Assembly: GCF_023555055.1 (NCBI RefSeq)
Contig: NZ_JAMJPL010000001.1
Location: forward strand, 682,001 to 746,000
Origin: Marinobacter sp. ATCH36
Lineage (GTDB): Bacteria > Pseudomonadota > Gammaproteobacteria > Pseudomonadales > Oleiphilaceae
DNA: 64,000 bases
Direction: 5' to 3'
Shown: positions 54,560 to 64,000 of the stretch, in pieces
How the letters are laid out: each line of letters begins with the position of its first letter
How positions within the stretch are numbered: the stretch's first letter is position 1
Notes under the pieces: model-generated
Database searches by the model: none
What the model saw: the letters and a program-made list of their open reading frames with translations, nothing else
Told to the model about the DNA's origin: nothing
Position numbers and translations under genes: made by a program

Positions 54560-55771
54560 ATGAAGTTGCGCAGGTTACTGGTTGCCGCATTGCTTATATC
54601 TTGCTGTTTTGTTGCCAATGCATCCCAGGTGCATCTGGGCCCCAGGCCTTTCTGGCTGGTTGAAGACATGGATGCAGGGCCCTTGAAAGACAGGCTTCAG
54701 TCATGTCAGGTCGGGAAAATGAAGCCCACGGAGTTCTCGATCGGCCACCGGGGTGCGCCCCTGCAGTTCCCGGAACACACGCGGGAATCCTACGTGGCAG
54801 CCGCCCGTATGGGTGCGGGTATCCTGGAGTGTGATGTTGCCTTTACCAGGGATCGGGAACTGGTTTGTCGCCATGCCCAGAACGACCTTCACACCACCAC
54901 CAACATTGTCACCATCCCCGAGCTGAACGCCAAGTGTACCCAGCCCTTTGTGCCGGCAGACCCGGAGCGCGGCACCGAGGCGCAAGCGGAGTGCCGTACC
55001 AGCGATATTACGCTCAAGGAGTTCAAATCCCTGGAGGGCAAGATGGATGCGTTTAACCCCGATGCCACCACGCCCGAAGAGTACCTGGATGGCACAGCGG
55101 GTTGGCGCACAGACCTGTACAGCAGTCGAGGCACGTTGTTGACGCACCAGGAAAGCATTGAACTGTTCAGGATGCTGGGTGTGAAGTTCACGCCGGAACT
55201 CAAAACACCCGTTGTGGACATGCCATTCGAGGGAGATTACAGCCAGCAGGATTACGCCCGCCAGATGATCCAGGATTATATCGACGCCGGTGTAAAACCA
55301 AAGGATGTCTGGCCGCAATCATTCCTGCTGGATGATGTGCTGTTCTGGGTCAACGAGATGCCCCGCTTCGGCAGGCAGGCGGTATTCCTGGATCAGGAGC
55401 CGCTGACAAAGGACAACTCGTCACTTGCAAGAGTGGAAAACCTTGCCGCGCAAGGGGTGAATATACTGGCACCGGCACTTTGGAAAATGCTGACTTTGGA
55501 TGACCGTCAGCAGATTGTGCCCTCGGAGTACGCAGAAAACGCCAGGGCAGCAGGGCTGGACCTGATTGCCTGGACCGTTGAGCGCAGTGGCCCGCTGGCT
55601 GATGGCGGTGGCTGGTATCACCAGACCATCACCGAGGCTATTGATAACGACGGAGACGTGTTCAACGTGATTGATGTGCTGGCCCGGGAGGTTGGGGTGA
55701 TCGGCATCTTCTCCGACTGGCCGGCAACCACCACTTACTATGCCAACTGCATGGGGCTGGCGGGGCGCTAG
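54560..55771 (+). CDS. Glycerophosphodiester phosphodiesterase, periplasmic
   Basis: The 403-residue product starts at ATG 54560 after CAGGGAG and carries a signal peptide ([16 protein letters not shown]). The GDPD catalytic region is clear: [18 protein letters not shown] with the His-Arg and Glu metal ligands, then [18 protein letters not shown] with the second acidic pair. It hydrolyses glycerophosphodiesters into glycerol-3-phosphate and alcohols. An insertion between residues 110 and 200 makes it longer than E. coli GlpQ. Confidence 0.85.
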   Translation: MKLRRLLVAALLISCCFVANASQVHLGPRPFWLVEDMDAGPLKDRLQSCQVGKMKPTEFSIGHRGAPLQFPEHTRESYVAAARMGAGILECDVAFTRDRELVCRHAQNDLHTTTNIVTIPELNAKCTQPFVPADPERGTEAQAECRTSDITLKEFKSLEGKMDAFNPDATTPEEYLDGTAGWRTDLYSSRGTLLTHQESIELFRMLGVKFTPELKTPVVDMPFEGDYSQQDYARQMIQDYIDAGVKPKDVWPQSFLLDDVLFWVNEMPRFGRQAVFLDQEPLTKDNSSLARVENLAAQGVNILAPALWKMLTLDDRQQIVPSEYAENARAAGLDLIAWTVERSGPLADGGGWYHQTITEAIDNDGDVFNVIDVLAREVGVIGIFSDWPATTTYYANCMGLAGR

Positions 55772-55992
55772 CACGGCACTGTCAGCCTGGAAGCGTGAGA
55801 AAAATGCAAATGCTCTGAAAAGTTGTGAAGCTGACATTAAATAGCATGAAAATTAGGTGAACAGATCGTATTGCGCATTTAACCCACATCCTGCCTGTTT
55901 GCAGGTAGCCTGAGTTCAGGTAATCGGTATGAAGCTTTTCCGATTAATCCATTGGGAAGTAATCAATGACTGAACTCAGAAGGAAGGATGCT

Positions 55993-56571
55993 ATGAGTTA
56001 TAAATCTGGTTTTGCATGTGTAACGGTTCTGGCCTCGGCGATGCTGGCAGCGCCCGTTGTCTCGGCACAGGACAATACCACCCGGGACAGTTCCGGTGTG
56101 TATGTCAGCGGTAGCTACGGTGGCTACAAGTCACATGGCGGTGAATTCGACGATGAGAACGACCTGTTCGGCGTAGGCCTGGGTTATCAATTCAACGAAT
56201 TTTTTGCCATGGAAGCGGAGTACATTGATTTTGGCAACTTCGGTGACGACGAAGTCGATGGCAAGCTGAAGGGGACGTCCCTTGGCCTCCGCGGTCGGTT
56301 GCCGCTGACGGACACCTTCGGTGTTTATGCCAAGGCAGGCGCATTTGCATCATCGTTTGATGTCGATGCCTTCGACGACAGCGAGACCTACGATGAGGTC
56401 AACCCGTTTGTCGGTGCCGGCGTTGATTTCCGGGTAACCGAGAGACTGACGGCGTTCGCGGAGTACAACCGCTATAATGTTGATATCGACGAGGACGACT
56501 TCAACGGCCAGGTCACCAACGACGGGCCGGATTTTGACACTGGCCGCGTTGGTATGCGTTTCCAGTTCTGA
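55993..56571 (+). CDS. Outer-membrane beta-barrel protein (OmpA-N/OmpW-like)
   Basis: A 192-residue product from ATG 55993 (AAGGAAGG upstream). It has a signal peptide ending near VVSAQ and an eight-stranded small barrel (GVYVSGSYGGYKSHGG ... DTGRVGMRFQF) ending in phenylalanine. Strongly acidic loops (EFDDENDL, DAFDDSETYDE) suit a marine organism. No OmpA C-terminal peptidoglycan-binding domain is present. Confidence 0.8.
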   Translation: MSYKSGFACVTVLASAMLAAPVVSAQDNTTRDSSGVYVSGSYGGYKSHGGEFDDENDLFGVGLGYQFNEFFAMEAEYIDFGNFGDDEVDGKLKGTSLGLRGRLPLTDTFGVYAKAGAFASSFDVDAFDDSETYDEVNPFVGAGVDFRVTERLTAFAEYNRYNVDIDEDDFNGQVTNDGPDFDTGRVGMRFQF

Positions 56572-56585
56572 TGCAGCGGCAAAAT

Positions 56586-56617
56586 GGCCCGGGGCGATCT
56601 GCCCCGGGCTCCTCTTT
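56586..56617. terminator. Bidirectional terminator between the barrel gene and cysK
   Basis: GCCCGGGGC and GCCCCGGGC form a perfect nine-base-pair stem with a five-base loop (56587-56609). T-rich stretches follow in both directions (TCCTCTTTG on plus, CATTTTG on minus), so it can serve both convergent genes. Confidence 0.8.
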
Positions 56618-56619
56618 GA

Positions 56620-57591
56620 TTACTGCACGTTTTCCAGTTCGCCGAACCGGTCCGTAAACAACGCGGAGGACAGATAGCGCTCCGCGGAATCCGGTAACAC
56701 CACCACAATATTCTTGCCCCTGAATTCCGGCAGCTTGCCAATTCTGACCGCAGCCACAACCGCCGCGCCGCAGGAAATGCCGCACAGAATGCCTTCTTCC
56801 TGCATCAGTCTGTGTGCCATATCCATGGCTTCCTGATTGCTGACTTTTTCCACCCGATCCACCAGATCCATATCCAGGTTACCCGGAATAAAACCGGCCC
56901 CGATACCCTGGATCTTGTGGGGTGCGGGTGTCATTTCCTGGCCCTCGCGGGACTGGGTGATAATCGGTGAGTCTTCGGGCTCAACGGCAACGGTGGTAAT
57001 GGCCTTGCCTTTGGTGTTGCGGATATAGCGAGTCACACCGGTCAGGGTGCCGCCGGTGCCGACCCCGGATACGAAGATGTCGATGGCGCCGTCGGTGTCG
57101 TTCCAGATCTCCGGGCCGGTGGTATCCTCGTGGATACGGGGGTTGGCGGGGTTCTCAAACTGCTGGGGCATGAAGTGAGTGTCAGGGTCTTCGGCAACCA
57201 GTTCCTCGGCTTTGGCGATGGCACCTTTCATACCCTTGGCCGGTTCCGTAAGCACCAGTTCTGCCCCAAGTGCCTTGAGTACCTTGCGGCGCTCCAGGCT
57301 CATTGATGAGGGCATCGTCAGCACCAGTTTGTAACCTCTTGCGGCGGCCACGAAGGCGAGCGCAATACCGGTGTTGCCACTGGTGGGCTCGACGATGGTC
57401 ATTCCCTGCTTGAGCGCGCCACGCTTTTCCGCGTCCCAGATCATCGCAGAACCGATCCGGCACTTAACGGAATAGGCAGGATTGCGTCCTTCAATCTTGG
57501 CCCAGATGGTGGCACCGTCGTTAACCCGGTTCAGTTTGACCAGTGGGGTGTTGCCGATGGAGAGTGAGTTGTCCTCATAAATCTTTGCCAT
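56620..57591 (-). CDS. cysK: Cysteine synthase A
   Basis: The 323-residue protein is an O-acetylserine sulfhydrylase. The start [21 protein letters not shown] segment ([13 protein letters not shown]) is typical. The pyridoxal-phosphate lysine is in YSVKCRIG near residue 43, and substrate/PLP loops are [12 protein letters not shown] and [10 protein letters not shown]. It makes cysteine from O-acetylserine and sulfide. A CysK rather than CysM identity is favoured by the [10 protein letters not shown] segment. Confidence 0.95.
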   Translation of the reverse strand: MAKIYEDNSLSIGNTPLVKLNRVNDGATIWAKIEGRNPAYSVKCRIGSAMIWDAEKRGALKQGMTIVEPTSGNTGIALAFVAAARGYKLVLTMPSSMSLERRKVLKALGAELVLTEPAKGMKGAIAKAEELVAEDPDTHFMPQQFENPANPRIHEDTTGPEIWNDTDGAIDIFVSGVGTGGTLTGVTRYIRNTKGKAITTVAVEPEDSPIITQSREGQEMTPAPHKIQGIGAGFIPGNLDMDLVDRVEKVSNQEAMDMAHRLMQEEGILCGISCGAAVVAAVRIGKLPEFRGKNIVVVLPDSAERYLSSALFTDRFGELENVQ

Positions 57592-57665
57592 AGCTGATTC
57601 TCCTTGTCGTTATACCGACATGATAACACTCTACTCAAGGTGACAGAGGGTGTGGCGATGACGCC

Positions 57666-60605
57666 TTAACTATCAGTGTTGCCGGATTCAACAGCACGGG
57701 TTTCCAGACGATTGCGCCCGTTCTGTTTTGCGGCATACAGAGCTTTGTCAGCCATTCGCAGGAATTCGGCCGCCGAAGAATCCTTACCGGGAATACCGGT
57801 CGCCAGGCCAATGCTGACGGTGAAATGCAGTTGGGCATCGTCGCAGGGGGTTGAGCTGCGGGCGAGAGCTTCCCGGAAGCTTTCAAGCCGTGAGATCAGT
57901 TCTTCCCTGTCGCTGAACGAGGTGAAAATCACGAATTCCTCACCACCGAACCGCGTCAGGCGGTCTGTGTCCCGGCGGAAATGCTCACGCAGAATGTCAG
58001 CCAGGGCTTTCAGGCACTGATCACCCGCCGCGTGTCCATGAGTGTCGTTAATGGTCTTGAAGTGGTCCGCATCCACCATGGCAACGGCAAAGCCTTGCTG
58101 GTGCCTCTGGCACCAATGAAAGCTCTTGCTGAACTCGGTGTCGAAATAGCTGCGGTTGCCGATCTGGGTCAGATCGTCGGTGACACTCAGGTGCGCAAGC
58201 CTTGCGTTGGCAGACGCCAGCTCCCGATTTAACCGCCCCAGCTTCCGGTTCCAGTAAAACAATAAACCCAGAACCAGCAACGCAACGGCACCCACTTGGG
58301 CGATCAGGGTGTAGTCGGTTTTCTGTTGCAGACTTATACCGCTCCAGTGCTGTTCGATAGTGTTGCGCTCCTGTTCGGTCAGACTGTCCACCAGCTTCTG
58401 CATGATGCCCAGCAGTTCCGGTTCGTCATTGCGGGTGGCCACGGCAGCCGCCCAGTCTGCCGGCGCTCTGCCAATCACTTTCAGATCTGCCAGGCCCTGG
58501 CGCTGGATGTTATAGCTGGCGGTTGCCAGTGAGCTCAGAAACGCCGCCAGCTCCCGTTGCTGAACCATGCGCAGTCCGTCTTTTTCATTGCCGACCTCAA
58601 CCAGATTGAGGTTGGGGTTCCGGATTGTTAACAGCTCCGCAAGGGCGTAACCCTCCCCAATGCCTACGGGCTGGCCTGACAGATCATCGAGGGAGTCGAT
58701 GAACGGGGCTTCTATGCGGCCCACAAGCACGCCTGGAATCTCAGCGTAGGGCGACGTGAAGTTCATGTAGCCGAGTCGATCGGGCGTTTCCATGGCCATG
58801 GAGAACAAGTCGCAATCGCGATTCTTGGCGGCCCTGACGGATTCTGGCCAGCTGTCGACCGGTCGTGGAACGAATTCTATGCCTGAACGCTCAGAGAACA
58901 ATCTGAAGGTTTCGGCAGCAACGCCTCTGTGCCTGCCTTCGTCATCAAGCCCTTCAAGAGGTAACCAGTCAGGGTTGACGCATATGGTGAGTTGTTTGCC
59001 TTTTTTCTCCAGCCAGGCTGTTTCGGTCGCTGTGAACGTCACGTCTTCGGTAGGCTCAGGTGCCCTGCGTATCGAGGCTCCCAGCCAGCGGTTTTCGATG
59101 GTTCTTTTTTCTGTAGGGCTGATGGCGGCAAGGGCCTCATCGATAATCAGTGCCAGAGGTTCCAGTGCTGGCCGCACACCAAAGCGCAGGTCCTCACCCG
59201 GTTTGCCATCGAGGGTCATTTCCCCGGCCACGGTTACCCCTGTAATCCGCAGCTCACGGACCCAATAATTGCCATTGGGCAAGGCCGCCAAAACGACATC
59301 AACGGTACCTTCCTTCAAAGCCTGAAACATGCCCCGTTGTGAGGTGAAGGTATAGATATCGTCACCCAACTGATCCTTCAACGCCTGTTCATAATAAATG
59401 CCAGCCCCGGTGGCCACTCTCAGACCTTTCAGATCCGCTACGGTGCTGAATTCCAGTGAGCCATCCAGTGTGAAAGCGACATTGGGGATGATGTGGTAAG
59501 GAGCGGTAAACCGGCTGGATTCCCTGCGTTCCCGGCTCTCCGATATATTGGCCATAATGTCGATGTCTCCCTTCAGATACATCGGATACAGCTCTGACCA
59601 CTGGTCTGTGACCGGAATAATCTGCAGACCGGTCAGGTCGGCCACCCGGTTCATAACATCCACAGACAGTCCCTGCAGGAGGTTGGCATCCTGGAAGCTG
59701 AATGGTGCGTAGTCCCTCATGAAACCCACCCTGATCGGCCCCAGTTCTCTGAGGTAACGCCGTTGCGCGCTGGAGAGTTCAATGGCTGGTGCTTCGGTGA
59801 TACTGGCCCCGCCAAACTCCTGCCAGCGCTCGAACAGTTCAGTGATTGTTGATTGTGGGATCGCATCCAGGCCTTTGCTCACGGCCTCAAACAACGCTTC
59901 ATTGCCCTTCAGAACACCGAGGCGAAAATCTTCCCGCGAGAGCTCTCCGAGCGGGGCCTCTCCGGCAACCTCAAGAAATCGGAAGCCGGCCAGGTTGGCG
60001 TAGTATTTCAGGGGCAATTCCGGCCCTAGGACGCCGTCCACCCAACCGAATGCCAGCGCCCTCACCAGGCTGGGAATGGAGCTGTAGCTGGTGTAGTTGA
60101 TTCCCGCGTCCGTCAGGACGTCGCGATAGTAGATATCCTGGACTATGCCGACATGAGCGCCGGAAAGTGCTTCCAGTGAGCTGATATCGCCCAGTGGATT
60201 GGCCGGGTCATGCATCAGGTAAATCTGGCGGATGTGGTAAGGACTGGTAAACAGGATCTTTTCGGCTCGCTCTTCGCGATAGGAAATGCCATCAATAATG
60301 TCTATCTCACCCCTCATGAAGGCACCAAATACTTCGGCCCAGGTACCGGCACGGAATTCGAAGGTCAGCTCTGAGTGACGGGCCACTTCACGGAGTATAT
60401 CGATCGAGAACCCTGAGGGAGAGCGTCCTTCGATATTGGAGTAGGGTTTGTTGTCAGACACAATGCCCACGGAAACGGTCCGGGCTTCAGACGACATGAC
60501 AGGCGTCGAGACTGAGAGGAGCGTCAGCGCCGAGAAGGCAAAGAGCAGAATTGCATTCAGGTACAGCCGTTGGCGGAAAGTTCCGGCGCTCATCAGGTGG
60601 TTCAC
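57666..60605 (-). CDS. Diguanylate cyclase with three periplasmic solute-binding domains
   Basis: A 979-residue membrane protein with an N-terminal signal (AILLFAFSALTLLSVSTPVMS). Three tandem SBP_bac_3 domains follow (about residues 40-265, 290-515 and 535-755; each opens with a VGIVSDNKPYSNIEG-, VGFMRDYAPFSFQDA- or CVNPDWLPLEG-type strand). A membrane helix lies near 775-795. The C-terminal GGDEF domain has DDLTQIGNR, the active site FGGEEFVIF and an inhibitory RxxD site (RDTD) five residues before it. It makes c-di-GMP in response to periplasmic ligands, probably amino acids. Confidence 0.92.
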   Translation of the reverse strand: MNHLMSAGTFRQRLYLNAILLFAFSALTLLSVSTPVMSSEARTVSVGIVSDNKPYSNIEGRSPSGFSIDILREVARHSELTFEFRAGTWAEVFGAFMRGEIDIIDGISYREERAEKILFTSPYHIRQIYLMHDPANPLGDISSLEALSGAHVGIVQDIYYRDVLTDAGINYTSYSSIPSLVRALAFGWVDGVLGPELPLKYYANLAGFRFLEVAGEAPLGELSREDFRLGVLKGNEALFEAVSKGLDAIPQSTITELFERWQEFGGASITEAPAIELSSAQRRYLRELGPIRVGFMRDYAPFSFQDANLLQGLSVDVMNRVADLTGLQIIPVTDQWSELYPMYLKGDIDIMANISESRERRESSRFTAPYHIIPNVAFTLDGSLEFSTVADLKGLRVATGAGIYYEQALKDQLGDDIYTFTSQRGMFQALKEGTVDVVLAALPNGNYWVRELRITGVTVAGEMTLDGKPGEDLRFGVRPALEPLALIIDEALAAISPTEKRTIENRWLGASIRRAPEPTEDVTFTATETAWLEKKGKQLTICVNPDWLPLEGLDDEGRHRGVAAETFRLFSERSGIEFVPRPVDSWPESVRAAKNRDCDLFSMAMETPDRLGYMNFTSPYAEIPGVLVGRIEAPFIDSLDDLSGQPVGIGEGYALAELLTIRNPNLNLVEVGNEKDGLRMVQQRELAAFLSSLATASYNIQRQGLADLKVIGRAPADWAAAVATRNDEPELLGIMQKLVDSLTEQERNTIEQHWSGISLQQKTDYTLIAQVGAVALLVLGLLFYWNRKLGRLNRELASANARLAHLSVTDDLTQIGNRSYFDTEFSKSFHWCQRHQQGFAVAMVDADHFKTINDTHGHAAGDQCLKALADILREHFRRDTDRLTRFGGEEFVIFTSFSDREELISRLESFREALARSSTPCDDAQLHFTVSIGLATGIPGKDSSAAEFLRMADKALYAAKQNGRNRLETRAVESGNTDS

Positions 60606-60738
60606 AATTCTCTTTGTGTTGATTCGAAAGTGTAGTCGTTAGCGTTAGGATTGCCCAACGGGAAACGGCTCTGCAGTCTGCGATCAGTGACATCCGGTGA
60701 TAGGATAGTTGGACTCTGGGTAACGCACGGTACAGACA

Positions 60739-61485
60739 ATGGGCCTTTTATTTGAGCAGATCGACAGCCAACCCTCTTCCCTGGGAGAGATCACTCTTCG
60801 CCGCCGCCGTATTCCGGCGCTTGGCGACCGCGATATCTATGAGGTGAAACTGGGCGAAGAGTTCCTTATGTCCAGCATGTTTGTGGATGCGGAAGTGGCA
60901 TTGGCCGACCTGGGCCTGGATGCGGTGGACGGTGACGAGCTCAAGGTGGTGGTCGGTGGCCTCGGGTTGGGTTACACCGCAGAAGCGGCTCTGAAGCACG
61001 AGCGGGTGAGCGAGCTTCTGGTAGTGGAAGCCCTGGACACCGTGATCCACTGGCACGAGCAGGAGAAAGTGCCGCTTGGCAAGGTGCTGAATGAGGACTC
61101 GCGCTGCCGCTATGTGCTGGGTAGTTTCTTTGACCTTGCCGTTTCCGAAAACGGCTTCGACCCTCAGGCGCCGGGTAAGGTCTTCGATGCCATTCTGCTG
61201 GACATTGACCACTCTCCAAGGGCACTGCTGAACGACTCCAATGCCAGTTTTTACAACGTTGAAAGCCTCGGAAAGATGGCCAGGCATCTGCGCTCAGGCG
61301 GGGTCTTCGCGATGTGGTCCAACGAGCCGCCGGATGACGTGTTCATGGATGTACTGCGAGAACTGTTCACCGATGTGGACGCGAAAGTGGTGTCGTTCTT
61401 CAACCCGTTCCAGAACCGGGAATCGACCAATACGGTGTTTCTGGCGCATAAGCCGCTAGCTGACAGAGCGACCGGTGTAGCTTGA
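60739..61485 (+). CDS. Spermidine-synthase-like methyltransferase-fold protein
   Basis: A 248-residue protein with the class I fold. The nucleotide loop is VVVGGLGLGYTAEAAL near residue 73, followed by LLVVEALDTVIHWH and, at motif post-II, FDAILLDIDHSPRALL. These resemble spermidine synthases, but the protein is shorter and lacks the N-terminal beta-domain. The substrate is unknown. Its end overlaps the convergent mgsA by 30 bp. Confidence 0.75.
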   Translation: MGLLFEQIDSQPSSLGEITLRRRRIPALGDRDIYEVKLGEEFLMSSMFVDAEVALADLGLDAVDGDELKVVVGGLGLGYTAEAALKHERVSELLVVEALDTVIHWHEQEKVPLGKVLNEDSRCRYVLGSFFDLAVSENGFDPQAPGKVFDAILLDIDHSPRALLNDSNASFYNVESLGKMARHLRSGGVFAMWSNEPPDDVFMDVLRELFTDVDAKVVSFFNPFQNRESTNTVFLAHKPLADRATGVA

Positions 61486-61896
61486 GAAGTCCGGTTTGTT
61501 CGGCTGATGCTGATCGTCGGTCATATAGGCGGACGTGAGTATGAATTCGGCTGTCGCACGGTTACAGGCAACGGGAATATTCCACAATGCCGCAATGCGC
61601 AGCAGGGCCTTGATGTCCGGGTCGTGGGGCTGGGGTTCGAGCGGGTCCCAGAAAAACACCAGCAGGTCAATTTCGCCCTCGGCGATTTTGGCGCCGATTT
61701 GCTGGTCACCGCCGAGTGGGCCGCTGAGCAGGCAGGTAATGTCGTCTCTCCCGAGGCTTTCCTTCAATAGGCGGCCTGTAGTGCCGGAGGCATAGAGGCG
61801 GAGGGAGGCAAAGCGGGTCTGGTTTTCGGCAACCCAGTCCACCAATTCTCTCTTCTTGTTATCGTGGGCGACGAGGGCGACGGATTTAACGGCCAT
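61456..61896 (-). CDS. mgsA: Methylglyoxal synthase
   Basis: The 146-residue product starts at ATG 61896 (MAVKSVALVAHDNKK). It has the MGS fold with the glycerone-phosphate site (YASGTTGRLL), the catalytic aspartate region SGPLGGDQQIGAKI and LLVFFWDPLEPQPHDPD. It converts dihydroxyacetone phosphate to methylglyoxal, a bypass of lower glycolysis. The frame is open further upstream, but that overlaps the next gene's leader and has no similarity. Confidence 0.95.
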   Translation of the reverse strand: MAVKSVALVAHDNKKRELVDWVAENQTRFASLRLYASGTTGRLLKESLGRDDITCLLSGPLGGDQQIGAKIAEGEIDLLVFFWDPLEPQPHDPDIKALLRIAALWNIPVACNRATAEFILTSAYMTDDQHQPNKPDFSSYTGRSVS

Positions 61897-61978
61897 TTGC
61901 GGAAAAGTCTCCTTTTGGGATGGTATCAGGCTCCAGTGTTTCATAATCAAGACAGACGCGGAACAGGAAAAAGGTGTT

Positions 61979-62767
61979 ATGGCAGCAGACCAATCCATCA
62001 ACTGGGAAGAAACACCGGCCGCCGTGTGGCGTCGCCATCGCCAGGGGCTGCGTGCCATCCGGCGGCTGGACCCGGTGGGCTGGAACGACCTGACCGGTAT
62101 TGGCCGGCAGCAGGATGCACTGGCCCGCAACACCGAGCGCTTTCTGGCCGGTGAACCCTCCAACAACGCTTTGCTCTGGGGTGCCAGGGGTACCGGAAAG
62201 TCCTCGCTCATCAAAGCATTGCTTAACCGCTATCGGGGCCAGGGCCTGCGGATGATCGAGGTGGACAAGGATGACCTGGTGAACCTGCCGGAAATTGTTG
62301 ATGACATTGCCGAATTGCCCTGGCGATTCGTGATCTTCTGCGACGATCTGTCCTTCGAGGTGGGCGAGTCCGGTTACAAGGCGCTGAAGAGCGTTCTCGA
62401 GGGATCACTGGAAATGCCGCCGGAGAACGTGCGGGTTTACGCAACCTCCAACCGCCGCCACCTGATGCCGGAGTTCATGGACGATAACCTGAAAAGCGAA
62501 ATGCGGGGCGGCGAACTGCACCCGGCCGAGGCGATCGAAGAGCAGGTTTCCCTGGCGGACCGGTTTGGATTGCAGTTGTCGTTCTATGGATTCGCCCAGG
62601 ATGTGTACCTGCAGGCCATAGACGCATTGTTCCCCCGGGTGGGGAATCGCGAGGCACTGCACCGGGAGGCTATCCGCTTTGCAACCAGTCGGGGCTCCCG
62701 CAACGGCCGCACGGCGCAACAATTCTACCGCCAGTTCGCCGGTGACCCCGAGGCTTTTGGCGGTTGA
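61979..62767 (+). CDS. DUF815 family AAA+ ATPase
   Basis: The 262-residue protein begins at ATG 61979. It is a single AAA+ module with Walker A WGARGTGKSSLI near residue 70, Walker B FVIFCDDLSFE and a sensor segment VYATSNRRHLMP. DUF815 proteins are widespread proteobacterial ATPases of unknown role. It runs away from mgsA and converges with the DUF3422 gene, 8 bp apart. Confidence 0.88.
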   Translation: MAADQSINWEETPAAVWRRHRQGLRAIRRLDPVGWNDLTGIGRQQDALARNTERFLAGEPSNNALLWGARGTGKSSLIKALLNRYRGQGLRMIEVDKDDLVNLPEIVDDIAELPWRFVIFCDDLSFEVGESGYKALKSVLEGSLEMPPENVRVYATSNRRHLMPEFMDDNLKSEMRGGELHPAEAIEEQVSLADRFGLQLSFYGFAQDVYLQAIDALFPRVGNREALHREAIRFATSRGSRNGRTAQQFYRQFAGDPEAFGG

Positions 62768-62775
62768 GCCACAGG

Positions 62776-64000
62776 CTACTGTCGCCGTGCCAGTTTTAGA
62801 AATCGGTGGTGCACCAGCCGCACGCCAACGAATACCAGGATCATTACCACTGGAATGGCGGCGCCAAGCACCAGAGACTTGTTGAAATCAAAACCGGCAT
62901 CGTAGGCGGAATCCAGTGCCAGTTTCAGTAGTCCCACCAGGTAGTAGCTGATGGCCACCACGGACAGCCCTTCCACGGTGTGCTGCATCATCAGCTGAAT
63001 TTTCGAGCGCCGGTCCATGGAGCTCAGTAGCTGCTGGTTCTGGCTCTGTATCGCCAGCTCCACCCGTGTTCGCATCATATCCGAAGCCCGGTCCACCCGC
63101 CGTGACAGGTCTTCAAGCCTGTCCTTCACCGATTCGCAGGTTTCCACTGCCGGTGTCAGCCGCCGGGTCATGAACTCGGTGATGGTCAGATGCCCCGACA
63201 GCTCATCTTCCCGAAGCTCTTCCAGCCGGGTCAGTACCAGTCTGTGATAGGCGCGTGTTGCTGAGAAACGGAAAGTGGAATGGGCGCGGAAAGCCTCGAT
63301 ACGGGCGGCGATATTGGTAAGTTCCGCCAGCACCTCGCGCTCGTCGATGTCCTTGTTGTCGGCCAGGGATTGGGTGACAACCGCCAGTTGCTGGTCCATG
63401 TCGTTCAGCGACGGAGTCATTTCCCGGGCCAGTGGCAGTGCCAGCAACGACATCAACCGATAGGTCTCGATTTCCATCAGTCGCTGGGTCAGGCGGCCGA
63501 GCTGGCTGTCTGACATGTCCCGGTTCAGCACCATGAAGCGGCCAAAGCCGTCGCTATGGAGCTTGAAGGTTCCCCATACCCTGGCCTTACCTTCCCAGGG
63601 GCTGCTGCCCACCAGCCGTTCCCCTTCGAAACATTCGCGGATCTGCGCCAGGTCGGTTTCCGGGCCGTTGGTGGCTTGCTGCAGGTCGATATGAAAGGCG
63701 GCCACGATGGTGCCGGTAAGCTTTTCAAGCCAGCCTTTGGGCAGTGATGTAATACCTGTTTCCTTGAAGGGCTGGTGCTCGTTCCCGGGGCCCAGGTTGA
63801 TAAAGGTGTAGGACGCAAACTCCATATGCATCTCGCGCCTTATTCGCAGAGAGCCAAACGTGGCCTCGTAGCAGCTGACATCTCCGACGGGTGCCGGTTG
63901 CCCCAGCATGATGTGAAGCTCTTGCCAGTGTCGGAACTGGACCGCTCGTTGCTCCGGTGTGGTCAGCAGGGCGATATGGGTGACCTGCGCCGGGCAGGGT
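62776..64000 (-). CDS. DUF3422 family membrane protein, N-terminus outside window
   Basis: The frame is open to the right edge, so the gene begins outside. The visible 408 residues include the DUF3422 core (YEATFGSLRIRREMHMEFASYTFINLG), a helical middle and two C-terminal membrane helices (LSVVAISYYLVGLLKLAL and VLGAAIPVVMILVFVGVRLV) followed by a basic tail. The function is unknown; the C-terminal part resembles CorA-like helix pairs only in layout. Confidence 0.88.
   Translation of the reverse strand, partial: PCPAQVTHIALLTTPEQRAVQFRHWQELHIMLGQPAPVGDVSCYEATFGSLRIRREMHMEFASYTFINLGPGNEHQPFKETGITSLPKGWLEKLTGTIVAAFHIDLQQATNGPETDLAQIRECFEGERLVGSSPWEGKARVWGTFKLHSDGFGRFMVLNRDMSDSQLGRLTQRLMEIETYRLMSLLALPLAREMTPSLNDMDQQLAVVTQSLADNKDIDEREVLAELTNIAARIEAFRAHSTFRFSATRAYHRLVLTRLEELREDELSGHLTITEFMTRRLTPAVETCESVKDRLEDLSRRVDRASDMMRTRVELAIQSQNQQLLSSMDRRSKIQLMMQHTVEGLSVVAISYYLVGLLKLALDSAYDAGFDFNKSLVLGAAIPVVMILVFVGVRLVHHRFLKLARRQ

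Overview
The window looks like a chromosomal segment of a marine gammaproteobacterium, most probably Marinobacter or a close relative. That is inferred from the mix of genes (aceE/aceF, a VAS-type T6SS, greB, a stand-alone acyl-CoA-binding protein, mgsA, DUF3422, a periplasmic ATP-dependent ligase) and from codon use. No rRNA, tRNA or CRISPR array was recognised.

Layout. (1) 1-4.2 kb: end of a TRAP transporter (small permease fragment plus large permease), a DcaP-like porin and a two-domain OsmC protein, closed by a clear terminator. (2) 4.5-8.9 kb: aceE and aceF. (3) 8.9-10.2 kb: an intact IS3-family element with 25-bp terminal repeats, a CTA target duplication and an A6G frameshift site. 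(4) 10.2-23.7 kb: a lower-GC accessory region. Its right end carries three tandem minus-strand genes that I recognise as the gamma-mobile-trio (GMT) set gmtY-gmtZ-gmtX, followed in the same operon by a complete greB. To the left lies cargo typical of defence and toxin-antitoxin islands: an AvcD-type dCTP/dCMP deaminase with a small ORF upstream, a DEDDh exonuclease, a metallophosphoesterase, a ParS/MbcA-like antitoxin domain, a MazE-tail/nucleotidyltransferase chimera, hipA with two small partners, a secreted HNH nuclease, and two small genes ending in an attC-like site. Three of these genes (HNH nuclease, hipA, metallophosphoesterase) carry single frameshifts. (5) 23.74-24.09 kb: the 3' part of a second, plus-strand greB whose 5' part is missing, with the junction about 110 bp beyond gmtY. 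This suggests that the element entered the resident greB and brought its own copy.

(6) 25.6-52 kb: a type VI secretion cluster in the order of the Vibrio cholerae VAS cluster: tssB, tssC, tssE, tssF, tssG, fha/tagH, tssJ, tssK, tssL, clpV, a vasH-like sigma-54 activator, vasI, tssA, tssM, vgrG. It is followed by a VasW-like DUF4123 adaptor, a VasX-like pore-forming effector, a DUF6708 TsiV2-like immunity protein and the remnant of a second effector copy. No hcp and no PAAR gene is present. Two copies of an unusual repeat (conserved core, long perfect inverted arms that differ between copies) sit in the two main gaps of the cluster.

(7) 52.2-64 kb: ordinary chromosome: a DUF4124 protein, exported ATP-dependent DNA ligase, a DUF883/holin-like pair, a glycerophosphodiesterase, an outer-membrane beta-barrel, cysK, a GGDEF protein with three periplasmic solute-binding domains, a spermidine-synthase-like protein, mgsA, a DUF815 ATPase and a partial DUF3422 protein.
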